64,000 nucleotides of DNA from Pandoraea sp. PE-S2T-3 (GCF_002179965.1 NZ_NGUQ01000008.1:124001-188000), one strand, 5' to 3'; positions 46,131-55,026 are shown, numbered from the stretch's first letter. The notes: generated by a model not told the origin, from the sequence alone. Made by a program: numbers and translations.

Positions 46131-46337
46131 ATGAACTCGGATCAGATCAAGGGCAAGTGGAATCAACTGAAGGGCGAAGCCAAGAAGCAGTGGGGCAAGG
46201 TGACCGATGACGATCTGCTCAAGATCGAAGGCAACCGCGACAAGTTCGTGGGCGTGATCCAGGAACGCTACGGCAAGGAAAAGGCCGAGGCGGAACGTGA
46301 AGTCGACACCTGGAACAAGGACCACAAGCTCTGGTAA
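46131..46337 (+). CDS. CsbD-family stress protein
   Basis: A 68-residue highly charged protein with the CsbD signature: MNSDQIKGKWNQLKGEAKK, then QWGKVTDDDLLKIEGNRDKFVG and a final YGKEKAEAEREVD. CsbD-like proteins form small helical bundles and are induced by general stress; their action is unknown. AAAGGAG lies 6 nt before the ATG, a strong site. It follows the kinase gene by 185 nt and precedes the entericidin-like gene. Confidence 0.95.
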   Translation: MNSDQIKGKWNQLKGEAKKQWGKVTDDDLLKIEGNRDKFVGVIQERYGKEKAEAEREVDTWNKDHKLW

Positions 46338-46485
46338 GCACCACGGTCGCGTCCGTAGGGAGGCGGACGCACCGGCAGCAGGTGCCGAACGGCATCGAAG
46401 CGCCATGGAGCGCTTCCCCGGCACCGTTGTTAGCACCCTTGGCCACTATCGCCGCCGCTATCGCTATCTCTCAAGGAGAACTCAA

Positions 46486-46623
46486 ATGAAACGACTGATC
46501 GCCATCGCTCTGCTCTCCGGCTTCGCGCTGGGTCTTGCTGGCTGCAACACCGTCCACGGTGCGGGTACGGACATCGAAAAGGGTGGTGAAGCCATCCAGG
46601 GTGCCGCCGACCGCAACAAGTAA
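46486..46623 (+). CDS. Entericidin-like small lipoprotein
   Basis: A 45-residue lipoprotein precursor: signal MKRLIAIALLSGFALGLAGC with lipobox LAGC, and mature NTVHGAGTDIEKGGEAIQGA, matching the EcnA/EcnB (entericidin) family pattern T-x-x-GxGxDIxxGGxAI. Entericidins are small membrane lipoproteins expressed in stationary phase or stress, and EcnB is linked to programmed lysis in E. coli. CAAGGAG lies upstream of ATG 46486. It lies between CsbD and the CX10C-repeat gene. Confidence 0.92.
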   Translation: MKRLIAIALLSGFALGLAGCNTVHGAGTDIEKGGEAIQGAADRNK

Positions 46624-46690
46624 CGGCTAGCGAAGACAACGAAGCCCACGAAGACATCAACTATCTGCTCGTTCACTGGAGGACTTTGAC

Positions 46691-47272
46691 ATGCAACACC
46701 GACTCGCTCTGAACTGGCTGACCTGTGCCGTGCTGGCCGCAAGCGCCTTTGGCGCTGCCTCGGCCAGCGCCGCCGACGCCGCCACCAAAGACCGCTACGA
46801 CGCCGCGCAGAAATCTGCCGAGGCCGACTACAAGGCATCGGTCGCGCGTTGCGAAGACCTGAAGGACAACGCCAAGAAGGTCTGTGTCGAGAACGCCAAG
46901 GGCAACGAGAAGGTTGCCAAGGCCAATGCGGAAGCCGACTACAAGAACACGCCGAAGGCGCGTTATGACGCGGCAGTCGCGAAGGCCGATGCCGACTACA
47001 GCGTCGCCAAGCTGCGCTGCGACGACAAGAAGGGCAACGAAAAGGATGTCTGCGCGAAGGATGCCGACGCCGCCAAGACCAAGGCTTATGGCGACGCCAA
47101 AGTGATGCGCACGAGCCGCGAGTCGTCCAAGGACACCGCGACTGCGCGTCAGGATGCCAACGCCGATGCGAACAAGGCCCAGTACAAGGCTGCCGTGGAG
47201 CGTTGCGACAGCATGACGGGCAACAGCAAGGATGCCTGCATGGCCGACGCCAAGGTGCGCTTCAATCAATAA
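46691..47272 (+). CDS. Exported protein with three CX10C repeats
   Basis: A 193-residue protein with a signal peptide (residues 1-28, cut near ASA-AD). The mature part is Ala/Lys/Asp-rich and predicted helical, built from three imperfect repeats of about 40-55 residues: K-x-RYDAA...ADYKASVARC-x10-C, KARYDAAVAKADADYSVAKLRC-x10-C, and AQYKAAVERC-x10-C. The six cysteines are all in CX10C pairs, suggesting three disulfide-linked helical hairpins in the periplasm or metal sites. I recognise no characterised family; similar proteins are sometimes mis-labelled TolA. GGAGG lies 7 nt before ATG 46691. It is part of the stress gene run after the kinase. Confidence 0.85.
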   Translation: MQHRLALNWLTCAVLAASAFGAASASAADAATKDRYDAAQKSAEADYKASVARCEDLKDNAKKVCVENAKGNEKVAKANAEADYKNTPKARYDAAVAKADADYSVAKLRCDDKKGNEKDVCAKDADAAKTKAYGDAKVMRTSRESSKDTATARQDANADANKAQYKAAVERCDSMTGNSKDACMADAKVRFNQ

Positions 47273-47426
47273 ACAAGACGTAGCAAAGACGTTGACGACA
47301 GCAGTACCCGAACCCGCGGCGGTGCCGCGCCCGGTTTAGCAGGGGAGGAGAGGTGTCTCGGCAGGCGCGCGGTCCGACCGTTGTCCACGGGGACAGCACG
47401 CCCGGCAGGAAGAGGCACCGACGGCA

Positions 47427-47463
47427 GGCGGATGTCGCGCAAGCGGCATCCGCCGCTGTTTTT
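47427..47463 (+). terminator. Probable terminator after the CX10C gene
   Basis: GGCGGATG (47427-47434) pairs perfectly with CATCCGCC (47447-47454) around a 12-nt loop, with partial extension and a T run at 47459-47463. It lies about 155 nt after the stop codon. Confidence 0.55.
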
Positions 47464-47827
47464 GCACCACAGCGCGCAGGCGGCCATGTAAATGAATGTA
47501 ACAAGTGCCGCGCCGCTGTCACCCGTTTCGCGCATCCACGACCACCGCTGTCGTCAACCGAAACGAGCGCAAACCGTTGATTCTGAATAGAATGGGTGCG
47601 CGATTCACACGTTTGGCGGCCGCTTTTCCACGCCCGAACGTTCCCCACCCCGTGCGAATGCGCATACTTTGCAACAATTGCGCAGCACCCGCGTTTCGGA
47701 ACTTCAGTAAAGTTAAGCCAAGGAATCTGACAAACCCAAGGTGCCGGCGGGCACCCGGCGAGTCGGCCGGCATGGTGCCGTCCGGGCGCTGTTATCAGTA
47801 CGCTGCCAAGTCCGCAGGAGAAATATC
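47464..47827. other. Intergenic region upstream of the Pro/Tyr-rich gene
   Basis: No gene is supported. A direct repeat ATGTAA-N4-ATGTAA (47486-47501) has 10-bp spacing, of the type bound by OmpR/PhoB-family regulators. A TAGAAT box near 47588-47593 is a possible -10. The ribosome site AGGAG lies just before ATG 47828. Confidence 0.35.
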
Positions 47828-48142
47828 ATGAAAGCCAAGTTTGCCGCCCTTGCCATCGCCGGAGTCGCGCTCGCCGCGGGTGCGATCGGAACTGCGCAGG
47901 CACACGTCTCGGTGGGCATCGGCATCGGTGTGCCGCTCGTCGTCCCGGGCCCGGTCTACGCACCGCCGCCCGTCTACGTGGCACCGCCCCCGCCCGTCTA
48001 TGTTGCCCCAGCGCCCGCCTACTATGGCCCGCCGCCGGTTTATGTCGCCCCGGCGCCGGTGTACTACGGCCGCCCCTACTACGGGCGCCCCTACGGCTAC
48101 GGCCGCGGCTACTGGCGTCATGGCCAATGGTACGGCTATTGA
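47828..48142 (+). CDS. Exported Pro/Tyr-rich repeat protein
   Basis: A 104-residue protein with a signal peptide (residues 1-25, cut after AQA before HVSVG). A glycine/valine strand-like segment (VSVGIGIGVPLVVPG) follows, and the rest is low-complexity repeats of the form PPPVYVAP and PAPVYYG, ending in GRPYYGRPYGYGRGYWRHG. Such proteins are common in Burkholderiales, are probably envelope or matrix associated, and have no assigned function. AGGAG lies 9 nt before ATG 47828. It ends at a strong bidirectional terminator. Confidence 0.82.
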   Translation: MKAKFAALAIAGVALAAGAIGTAQAHVSVGIGIGVPLVVPGPVYAPPPVYVAPPPPVYVAPAPAYYGPPPVYVAPAPVYYGRPYYGRPYGYGRGYWRHGQWYGY

Positions 48143-48202
48143 TATCGGCCAGAATCGATCGACGAATGAGGACGACAGACGCATGACCTGATGCCCTCAT
48201 TC

Positions 48203-48247
48203 AAAAAAAAACGCGCCACCGATGCTTTCGTCGGTGGCGCGTTTTTT
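48203..48247. terminator. Bidirectional terminator between the Pro/Tyr-rich gene and the chemoreceptor gene
   Basis: ACGCGCCACCGA (48211-48222) pairs perfectly with TCGGTGGCGCGT (48231-48242), and flanking A (48203-48211) and T (48242-48247) runs extend the stem and serve both directions. Confidence 0.95.
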
Positions 48248-48284
48248 CATGGGCACGCGGCGGCAAGCCCCTGCATCTGCTTGA

Positions 48285-49697
48285 CTACGCCATCACGCGA
48301 TACGCGATCCGGAAGCCGCCCCAGTGACGCCCGTTCACATAGATGGGCGCAGACGCATCCTTCATCACCACGAACTCGCCCCCGCCCATATCGCGCCGAT
48401 ACGTCTGCAACAGCAGCGGTTTCGTGTTGCTCCCGGCGGCCGCGCCCGTGCGGTCGTTGAACAATCGCCGGTTGCGGCAATGTGCCGCATTCCATACCGG
48501 ATCGTTGGTGGGCGATTGCGAGAACTTGCGGTTATGCGTCGGCAGATAGCCGTTCTCGTCGACGGCGGCGCAAAAGGCGATGCGCTCGCTCAGTGAGAGC
48601 AACGGCTCTTGAATCGTCGGCAGCGTTTCGTCGGTAAAGCGCGTGAAGCGCGCCATCAGTTGCTGCGGGTTCGACCCCGGAATTGGTTCGTAGCGACGAT
48701 CGAACAACTCCTGTTCGCTGATCTTGCCCTTGGCGAGCGCCGCCTCGAAGGTCTCGCCCACCTGCTTCGCGGCGCGCCGTACTGCGCGAATGAACGGTGT
48801 GTCTTCCGTTTCCACATCCGCCTCGGCAATCAGGCCGATCAGGTGCTCCGATACCGAGAGCAACCCGTTGATCCGTTCGCGTGCGTTCTCAACATGCTCG
48901 GCGGAGTGTGCGACCCCATCGGCCATTTCATCGACGTGCGCGACGAGCGTGCTGCATTCGTTCTCGATGGCTTCGCTCGCCTGCACGATCTGCCCGGCCT
49001 GACGGTCGAACGTGTCGAGCGCGGTGCCCGCCGTCTCGATCACACTCGCAATGGCTCGCGTGCCTTCGCGCGCTTCATTTGCGCGGGCCACGTTGGTGTT
49101 GCTCTCGCGCATCAGCCGCTGGGTGCGCTCCGCCAGTGCGGCGAGCGTTTGTTCGATTTGCTGAGTGGCTTCCGAGGTCTTGCTTGCCAACTGTTTGACT
49201 TCAGTGGCCACGACCGCAAAGCTGCGACCCGCGACACCGGCGCGGGCGGCTTCGATCGCAGCATTGAGGGCGAGAAGATTGGTCTGGCGCGCAATGACCG
49301 AAATGCCTTCGGCCACCTTGCCCACGTGTTCGAGTGCATCGCGCAGACCGGCAATTTCACCGGCCATGCCCGACACCCCTTCGACCAGCCCGTGAATGGA
49401 CGCGAGCGAAGCGTCGGCAGTACCGCGCGACGCGGCAATCTCGGCGCTCGCCCGATCGGCGACGTCGCGGGCTTCGCGCGCGGCGGCGGCAATCTGCTGA
49501 TTCCCTTCGCTGGTGTCGGCGGCGGCGCGCTGAAGCTCCTGAAACACTTCGGCCTGCCGTTTGATGCGCACGGCGATTTCGTCGACATTACCGGCGATAT
49601 CGCACAGCTCGATGCCAAGGGTGCCGGCACTGTCGGCCACCTCGCTCATGATTGTGACGGTCTGCGCGGCTGCCCCGCGGCGCGTGAATAGCCCCAT
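48285..49697 (-). CDS. Soluble methyl-accepting chemotaxis-type protein
   Basis: A 470-residue protein with no membrane helix, so a cytoplasmic receptor. The N-terminal two-thirds (about 15-300) form the coiled-coil signalling domain, with the kinase-contact hairpin [24 protein letters not shown]. The C-terminal part (about 340-470) carries a distinctive conserved block seen in other proteobacterial receptors: [21 protein letters not shown], then [13 protein letters not shown] and [17 protein letters not shown], with invariant-looking His, Cys and Trp. That block probably senses a ligand or redox state; I do not know its function. GAGGAG lies 8 nt before the ATG at 49697. The 250 bp upstream hold nothing I can support. 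Confidence 0.9.
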   Translation of the reverse strand: MGLFTRRGAAAQTVTIMSEVADSAGTLGIELCDIAGNVDEIAVRIKRQAEVFQELQRAAADTSEGNQQIAAAAREARDVADRASAEIAASRGTADASLASIHGLVEGVSGMAGEIAGLRDALEHVGKVAEGISVIARQTNLLALNAAIEAARAGVAGRSFAVVATEVKQLASKTSEATQQIEQTLAALAERTQRLMRESNTNVARANEAREGTRAIASVIETAGTALDTFDRQAGQIVQASEAIENECSTLVAHVDEMADGVAHSAEHVENARERINGLLSVSEHLIGLIAEADVETEDTPFIRAVRRAAKQVGETFEAALAKGKISEQELFDRRYEPIPGSNPQQLMARFTRFTDETLPTIQEPLLSLSERIAFCAAVDENGYLPTHNRKFSQSPTNDPVWNAAHCRNRRLFNDRTGAAAGSNTKPLLLQTYRRDMGGGEFVVMKDASAPIYVNGRHWGGFRIAYRVMA

Positions 49698-49949
49698 CGT
49701 CGTCTCCTCGCATCTCTGATCTGATTTTTATGGCGAAGGTGCGCGCCTGCCGGTCCGGCGTGCGCGCCCTGCGCTGATGTGTCGAAAAGTATAACGGGAG
49801 AAAAAACGGCCGACTTGAGGGTTTCCTCGCTTCGCACAAGCCCGTCCGCGACGCTGTCGCAGCCGGCTTGCGGGCCTGCCCCGCGTGTTTTCCGCACCTT
49901 ATGGGGGCACCCTCTCATGCACGCCTTACGCGGGACTTACTGCGGGGGT

Positions 49950-50870
49950 TCAAAGTCCGTCAGGGATTGCGATAGCGCATAGTGCAAGCTTCAGCGCGTC
50001 CCCCAACGCCACGGCAAGCGCCCCGGCATCGCGGCGGCGCAGCAACGCGACTTCGCACACGGCATGCGGGTCGTCGAGCGTCACCCGGCAGACCCCGGGC
50101 CCTGCCATCGCGGCCAGACTTTCCGGCACGATGGCCACGCCGAAGCCCGCCTCGACCAGATTCATTTGGGCGATTTTGCGCGAGGTCGCCGCCGCCGCGC
50201 GGGGAAAGAACCCATGCTGCTGGCACAACTGCGCTACCCGGTAGCTCAGGCCGCCGCGCTCGCGATGAGGAATTGAGACAAAGGGCTCGTCGGCGAGCGC
50301 CGCCACACGGATGGACGTCTCACGGGCCAACGGATGCCCGCCCGGCACCAGCAACACCAGACGCTCGACGGCGATGCGCTCGCAGATCAGCGACGGCGCG
50401 GGGCGCAGCACCGGCAAACGCACGAGCCCGAGATCGATGCGGCCGGCTTCGATTTCGTCTTGCTGCTGCTCGGACGACAACGTCGATATCTCAACACTGA
50501 CCCCCGCGTTGGCAGACAAATGCGCGTGCAACGCGGCAGGCAGTTCGCCCGCAAACGGCACCGAGGTGGAATGCGCGAGGCGCACCGAACCCTGCTCACC
50601 GCGCGCCACGCTGCGTGTGAGCGCCACCGACCCTTCGAGTTCGGTGAGCACACGGCGCGCTTCGTCGACGAACGTGCGTCCGGCGGGCGTCAGCGCCACG
50701 CCCTTGGAAGAGCGCTCCAGCAGTACCGCCTGCAATTCGCGTTCGAGTTCCGAGATCTGACGGCTCAGCGCCGACTGCGCGACAAACAGCCGTTCAGCGG
50801 CCGCGCTGAAGCCGCCCGCATCCACCACTTCGAGGAAATACCGCAACTGCCGCAGCGACACCATGGTCAT
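49950..50870 (-). CDS. LysR-family regulator divergent from the TSUP exporter
   Basis: A 306-residue LysR regulator. The DNA-binding part is SLRQLRYFLEVVDAGGFSAAAERLFVAQSALSRQISELE (residues about 5-45), and the effector domain follows (about 95-295), in the group related to CatM/CbbR-type proteins. ATG 50870 or 50864 are both possible; neither has a strong ribosome site. It is divergent from the sulfite-exporter-family gene with 118 bp between starts, so it probably regulates that gene. Confidence 0.9.
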   Translation of the reverse strand: MTMVSLRQLRYFLEVVDAGGFSAAAERLFVAQSALSRQISELERELQAVLLERSSKGVALTPAGRTFVDEARRVLTELEGSVALTRSVARGEQGSVRLAHSTSVPFAGELPAALHAHLSANAGVSVEISTLSSEQQQDEIEAGRIDLGLVRLPVLRPAPSLICERIAVERLVLLVPGGHPLARETSIRVAALADEPFVSIPHRERGGLSYRVAQLCQQHGFFPRAAAATSRKIAQMNLVEAGFGVAIVPESLAAMAGPGVCRVTLDDPHAVCEVALLRRRDAGALAVALGDALKLALCAIAIPDGL

Positions 50871-50890
50871 GCCGTTTCGAGATCGAATAT

Positions 50891-50910
50891 CGCCACATTC
50901 TATATTGGCG
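50891..50910. promoter_or_regulatory. Candidate LysR operator
   Basis: CGCCA-N10-TGGCG is an inverted repeat in the middle of the divergent spacer, embedded in an AT-rich core (TATAT) that also offers a minus-strand TAGAAT as -10 for the regulator gene. Confidence 0.4.
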
Positions 50911-50988
50911 CGGTGCAGCACCCCGGCCCTATGCTGACGGAAAGCGCAGGCCTTCGCGGCCCCTCCCCGATTACCCGCCCCCACCCTT

Positions 50989-51759
50989 ATGCCGTTCCCT
51001 CAGTTCGACACCTTCATCGCGGCACTCCCCTCGCTTCACGCCTGGCTGTTGATGAGCGCGGCGCTTGTCGTCGCCTACCTCATCTTCGGCATTGCAGGCT
51101 TCGGCACTGCGCTGGTCGCGAGCCCGGTGCTCGCTTACACCTTGCCCGTGGCGCAGATCGTGCCGATGCTCGCCCTGCTCGACTTCAGCGCCGCCTCGGG
51201 CAACGTGGTGCGCAATGCCCGCGCGGCCGACACGAGCGAATTGCGCCGTTTGCTACCCGCGATGCTTGCCGGCAGCCTCGCGGGTGCGGCGTTGCTGCTG
51301 CACCTTCGCCCTGAAACACTGCTGCGCGCGCTCGCGTGGTTCGTGTGCGGCTATGCCGTGTTTGCGCTGATCGGCCCGCGCGCCAAATCGCGGCTCTCGC
51401 AGAAGTGGGCGATCCCGTTCGGCACCGTGGGCGGCGTGTTCAGCGCGATGTTCGGCAGCGGCGGCTTCATTTATGCGATCTACCTGACCAGCCGTCTCGA
51501 ACGCGTGGAGTCGATGCGCGTCACGCAGGCCACGCTCATCGGCTTCAGCACGCTGGTGCGTGCCGTGTTGTTTCTGCTGGCGGGCGTCTATGCCGATCTG
51601 TCGATGCTGGTGACTACCGTCACGCTGGTGCCCGCGATGATGCTTGGCATGTGGCTGGGCAAACGCGTCACGCTGCATCTGTCGCGTGCGCAGTTCGTAA
51701 AAGTCGTGAATCTCGTGGTGCTCGCCGCGGGTGTGGCGCTATTGCTGCACAGCAAATAG
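50989..51759 (+). CDS. TSUP/TauE-SafE family membrane exporter
   Basis: A 256-residue inner-membrane protein with about eight hydrophobic helices. The family motifs are GIAGFGTALVASPVLAY in the N-terminal half and GTVGGVFSAMFGSGGFIYAIYL in the C-terminal half, an internal duplication as usual for TSUP. Members export sulfite or organosulfonates or take up C2 compounds; the substrate here is unknown. The start at ATG 50989 lacks a clear Shine-Dalgarno. It is followed by a sugar kinase after 100 nt and preceded by a divergent LysR gene. Confidence 0.88.
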   Translation: MPFPQFDTFIAALPSLHAWLLMSAALVVAYLIFGIAGFGTALVASPVLAYTLPVAQIVPMLALLDFSAASGNVVRNARAADTSELRRLLPAMLAGSLAGAALLLHLRPETLLRALAWFVCGYAVFALIGPRAKSRLSQKWAIPFGTVGGVFSAMFGSGGFIYAIYLTSRLERVESMRVTQATLIGFSTLVRAVLFLLAGVYADLSMLVTTVTLVPAMMLGMWLGKRVTLHLSRAQFVKVVNLVVLAAGVALLLHSK

Positions 51760-51859
51760 TCGCTGCACCGCCGAGCAGCATCTCGCGCAGACAGCGCCCG
51801 TACGGCCTCATCGAAGGTATGCTGACGGCCTCAGCCCTACTGCGTTCGATGTTGTCACC

Positions 51860-52792
51860 ATGACCCTGCCCGCACTGCTTGTCTTCGGCGAAGCCCTCAC
51901 CGACCTGATTCGCCAGCCGCAGGGCGATGGCCGCCAGTGGGTGAGCCGTGCCGGTGGCGCTTGCTGGAACGTGGCACGCGTCACCGCCGCCATGGGGGTG
52001 CCAACGGGCTACGGCGGTGCCATCAGCACCCATGCGCCGTTCGGCACCGAATTGCTTGCCCTGTCTGAAGCCGCAGGTCTCGATGCCCGATTCCTGCAAG
52101 CCGTGGACCGACCGCCGTTGCTCGCCGTCGTGCATCGACACGATCCCCCGGCCTACTTCTTCCTTGGCGAAGGGGCCGCCGATCTGGCCTTCGACCCGCA
52201 GGCGCTGCCCGAGGGTTGGCAGGCAGCAGCCCGCGTCGCGCACTTCGGCTGTATCAGTCTCGTGCGCGAGCCGCTCGCCAGCACCCTGCTCGATTTGGCC
52301 GAACAACTGCATGCGCGCGGCGTGGCCATCAGCTTCGATCCGAATCTGCGCAACCTGATGGGGCCGGACTATCTGGCGACTTTCACCCGTATGGCACGCC
52401 TTGCCACTTGGCTAAAGTTGTCCGTCGAAGATTTGCGCGCGCTGTATCCCTCACAAGCTGACGCCGCCGCATTGACTGAAGTCCGACGTATCGCGCCACG
52501 AGCCACGTTATTGCTGACCGATGGCGAACACGGCATGCGCTTGCTCACCCCTGACGGCGTTGAGCTCGCGCAACCGGCCTACCGAGTCGTAGTGGCTGAC
52601 ACAGTAGGCGCGGGCGACGCCACCATTGGCGGCTGGCTCGCCAGCCTTTCGCGTCTACCGGACGCGCCCCTTGCCACGCACCTGCGCCACGCGGCGGCAG
52701 CCGCCGCACTGGCCTGCACCCGCACCGGGGCGCACGCGCCGACTTGGGACGACGTTCAGGCGCTCGTCGCGGCGCAACCCGGCCTCACCTGA
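51860..52792 (+). CDS. PfkB-family carbohydrate kinase (fructokinase-like)
   Basis: A 310-residue ribokinase-fold kinase. The N-terminal VFGEALTDLI and GGACWNVARVTAAMGVPTGYGGAIS are the PfkB signature 1 region. DTVGAGDATIGGWLASL (about 248-264) is signature 2, with the catalytic Asp in GAGD and the anion hole. It phosphorylates a sugar or nucleoside with ATP; the spacing and ISFDPNLR look most like fructokinases. ATG 51860 is at the family start. No sugar transporter is adjacent, so the substrate is open. Confidence 0.87.
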   Translation: MTLPALLVFGEALTDLIRQPQGDGRQWVSRAGGACWNVARVTAAMGVPTGYGGAISTHAPFGTELLALSEAAGLDARFLQAVDRPPLLAVVHRHDPPAYFFLGEGAADLAFDPQALPEGWQAAARVAHFGCISLVREPLASTLLDLAEQLHARGVAISFDPNLRNLMGPDYLATFTRMARLATWLKLSVEDLRALYPSQADAAALTEVRRIAPRATLLLTDGEHGMRLLTPDGVELAQPAYRVVVADTVGAGDATIGGWLASLSRLPDAPLATHLRHAAAAAALACTRTGAHAPTWDDVQALVAAQPGLT

Positions 52793-52864
52793 GACTCCCC
52801 GCGCCGATTATCGAAAAAATGGCTATGATGGCCACCAATCATCACCATTTCCGATGAATTCGAT

Positions 52865-53773
52865 ATGACGCCGGACCAATTGCTGACCTTCGCGACGGTG
52901 GCCGAACTGGGCAACATCAGCCATGCCGCCGAGGCATTGCACCTGTCGCAGCCGGCGGTCTCCGGGCAGTTGCGCTTATTGCAGGAATCGTTCGGCGAGC
53001 CGCTGTACCGCCGCGACGGACGCGGCATACGGCTGACCGCTGTAGGCGAACAAGTCGCGGCGTATGCGAACAAGCTGCGGCAGGACTATCGGCAGGCGCT
53101 GGCGTTGCGCGACAGCCTTCGCGGGCTGGAAACAGGAGCCTTGCGCATCGGCGCGAGTACCACGCCTGCCAGCTATCTGTTGCCGTACGTCATCGCGGAA
53201 TTCCATCAACGCTACCCCGCCGTCGCGCTGCATATCGTCGACGGCAACACGAGCGAAATCGTCGCTCAGCTCGACAGTCTGGACGTCGCCTTTATCGAAG
53301 GCGCGGTGCCGCCCGGCCTGTCGCCGGAAATTGCCGTGCGTCCGTGGCGCGACGACGAAGTCGTGGCCATCGCACGGTCCGACCACCCACTCGCGCAGTT
53401 GCCGGGCGGCGCCTCGCTGCAAAGCATCGCGGAGTATCCGCTGATCCTGCGCGAACCGGGCTCCGGCGTACGGGCGCTGGTGGCGCGCGCCTTCTCGGTA
53501 TCGGGACTGGAACCCCGTGTCGCACTGGAATTGGCCGGGGTGGAAAGTATCAAGGAAGCGGTGCGTGCCGGCATGGGGATCGGCTTCGTTTCCGCCATGT
53601 CGATGCGTCATGAAGATGGCGCGCTGACCTCCGTTCGCATCGATCCGCCGCATGGCCTCAAGCGCCTGCTCACGGCACTGGTGCCGCACGCGGACGCGCT
53701 CAGCCGTCCGACCGAGCGCTTTCTCGCGCAATGTTTTGCGGCAGACGCCGCCAGTCCGGTCGCCTCACGCTGA
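52865..53773 (+). CDS. LysR-family transcriptional regulator
   Basis: A 302-residue LysR protein. The N-terminal helix-turn-helix LLTFATVAELGNISHAAEALHLSQPAVSGQLRLLQE is clear, and the effector domain (about 90-295) includes ALRIGASTTPASYLLPYVIAEFHQRYP, as in the CysB/YwfK-like and Mg-chelatase-type groups. It follows the kinase gene on the same strand after 72 nt and could be transcribed alone; a TATGAT box lies just upstream near 52823. Target and effector are unknown. Confidence 0.88.
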   Translation: MTPDQLLTFATVAELGNISHAAEALHLSQPAVSGQLRLLQESFGEPLYRRDGRGIRLTAVGEQVAAYANKLRQDYRQALALRDSLRGLETGALRIGASTTPASYLLPYVIAEFHQRYPAVALHIVDGNTSEIVAQLDSLDVAFIEGAVPPGLSPEIAVRPWRDDEVVAIARSDHPLAQLPGGASLQSIAEYPLILREPGSGVRALVARAFSVSGLEPRVALELAGVESIKEAVRAGMGIGFVSAMSMRHEDGALTSVRIDPPHGLKRLLTALVPHADALSRPTERFLAQCFAADAASPVASR

Positions 53774-53860
53774 AAGGCGGCAGCGACCCCATCGTACGCT
53801 GCACGCCCCGCAGCCAGCCGACCGGACCGGCGCGTCGCCTGTCCCGTCCTCCAACGAGAC

Positions 53861-54967
53861 TCACTTGAAATCCCACGCCATCTGCTCGGCCACCGACGTG
53901 GCGGCCGACGAGCGCACACAAACATCGAGGTAATCGGTGACGGGCGGCGGCGGCGAGGTGCCTTCGCCCAGCAAACGATGGTTGTCAAACACGTAATCGA
54001 GCGAGGCAAACGCGCCATAGCGACGCAACGCCTTGGCCATCAACCGGCCGTTGCCATTGCCGAGCTGGCGCGAGAGCGCCGGTGTCAGCCGCTCGATCTC
54101 CGCGTCGCCGATATGCCGGAAGCGCTCGCCCAGCGGCGCCACACCGCGCGCACGGGCAAGGGCCGCTTCAATTTCGCGAATCGTGCGCGTCGACGACTGC
54201 CCTGCCGACACGTGATACAGGTCGTGGCGCAAGCGCGGCAGAAATGCCAGATCGATCAGCGCATCGGCGCAGAAATCGACTGGCACCACGTCGAGCCGGT
54301 CATCGAGACCGCACGTGAACGCACCCAGCAACTGCACCATGCGGAACATCCAGAAGATGCTGCCCGACGGCTCGCAGCCGAGTTTGGTATGACCCACGAC
54401 AATCGACGGGCGCGCAACCACCAGCGGCAGCCCGGGCCATTCGCGCCGCAACCGCGCCTCCGCTTCGGCCTTCGACGCCGTGTACGGCACCAGTTGATGA
54501 TCGGCGCGCGCCAAATCGTGCGACTCCTTGACCACGCCTGACATCGCGTCGCCGCAGGCCATTGCGGTGCCCACGTACACGAAGCGCTCCAGCACCGGCG
54601 AAGCGGCCACGGCGCGCGCGAGCGCCAGCGTGCCCGCGACATTCACGGTATCGAGTTGCGGGTGTGCCGAAAACGAGGCAATAGCCCCCGCGTGGATCAC
54701 GTGGGTCACGCGGCGCATGCGATGGTCGTCGTCGAACGAGATCGGTTGCGCGAGATCGCCGCACACAATGTTCGCTTCGGTGAGCGAGAGCCGGTGCACC
54801 GGGGCGACGCGAAACCGGTCCATCGCGGCGCGCACACGCGCAAGGCCGTCGGAGCTGGTGCGCGCACGCACCAGCAGCAACAACGACGGACCGAAGCCGT
54901 CTTTGAGAAGTTGAGCGACGACGGCGCCGCCCACAAAACCGGTACTGCCGGTGACGAGAATTCGCAT
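53861..54967 (-). CDS. SDR-family NAD-dependent epimerase / thioester-reductase-like protein
   Basis: A 368-residue extended short-chain dehydrogenase. The Rossmann motif TGSTGFVGG (about 6-14), Asp in CGDLAQP, and the catalytic YTASK (Tyr-x-x-x-Lys, about 158-162) are present. The region around RVTHVIHAGAIASFSA resembles the NAD_binding_4 (male-sterility/thioester reductase) family, which reduces acyl thioesters. No acyl-carrier or adenylation domain accompanies it. It may therefore act on a small acyl-CoA, sugar or lipid. It is alone on its strand between LysR and MipA/OmpV genes. Confidence 0.82.
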   Translation of the reverse strand: MRILVTGSTGFVGGAVVAQLLKDGFGPSLLLLVRARTSSDGLARVRAAMDRFRVAPVHRLSLTEANIVCGDLAQPISFDDDHRMRRVTHVIHAGAIASFSAHPQLDTVNVAGTLALARAVAASPVLERFVYVGTAMACGDAMSGVVKESHDLARADHQLVPYTASKAEAEARLRREWPGLPLVVARPSIVVGHTKLGCEPSGSIFWMFRMVQLLGAFTCGLDDRLDVVPVDFCADALIDLAFLPRLRHDLYHVSAGQSSTRTIREIEAALARARGVAPLGERFRHIGDAEIERLTPALSRQLGNGNGRLMAKALRRYGAFASLDYVFDNHRLLGEGTSPPPPVTDYLDVCVRSSAATSVAEQMAWDFK

Positions 54968-55026
54968 GGCTATTGCCTCGCAAGGCTAGAAAACAGGACC
55001 GCCGCACATCACACGAGTACAGACGC

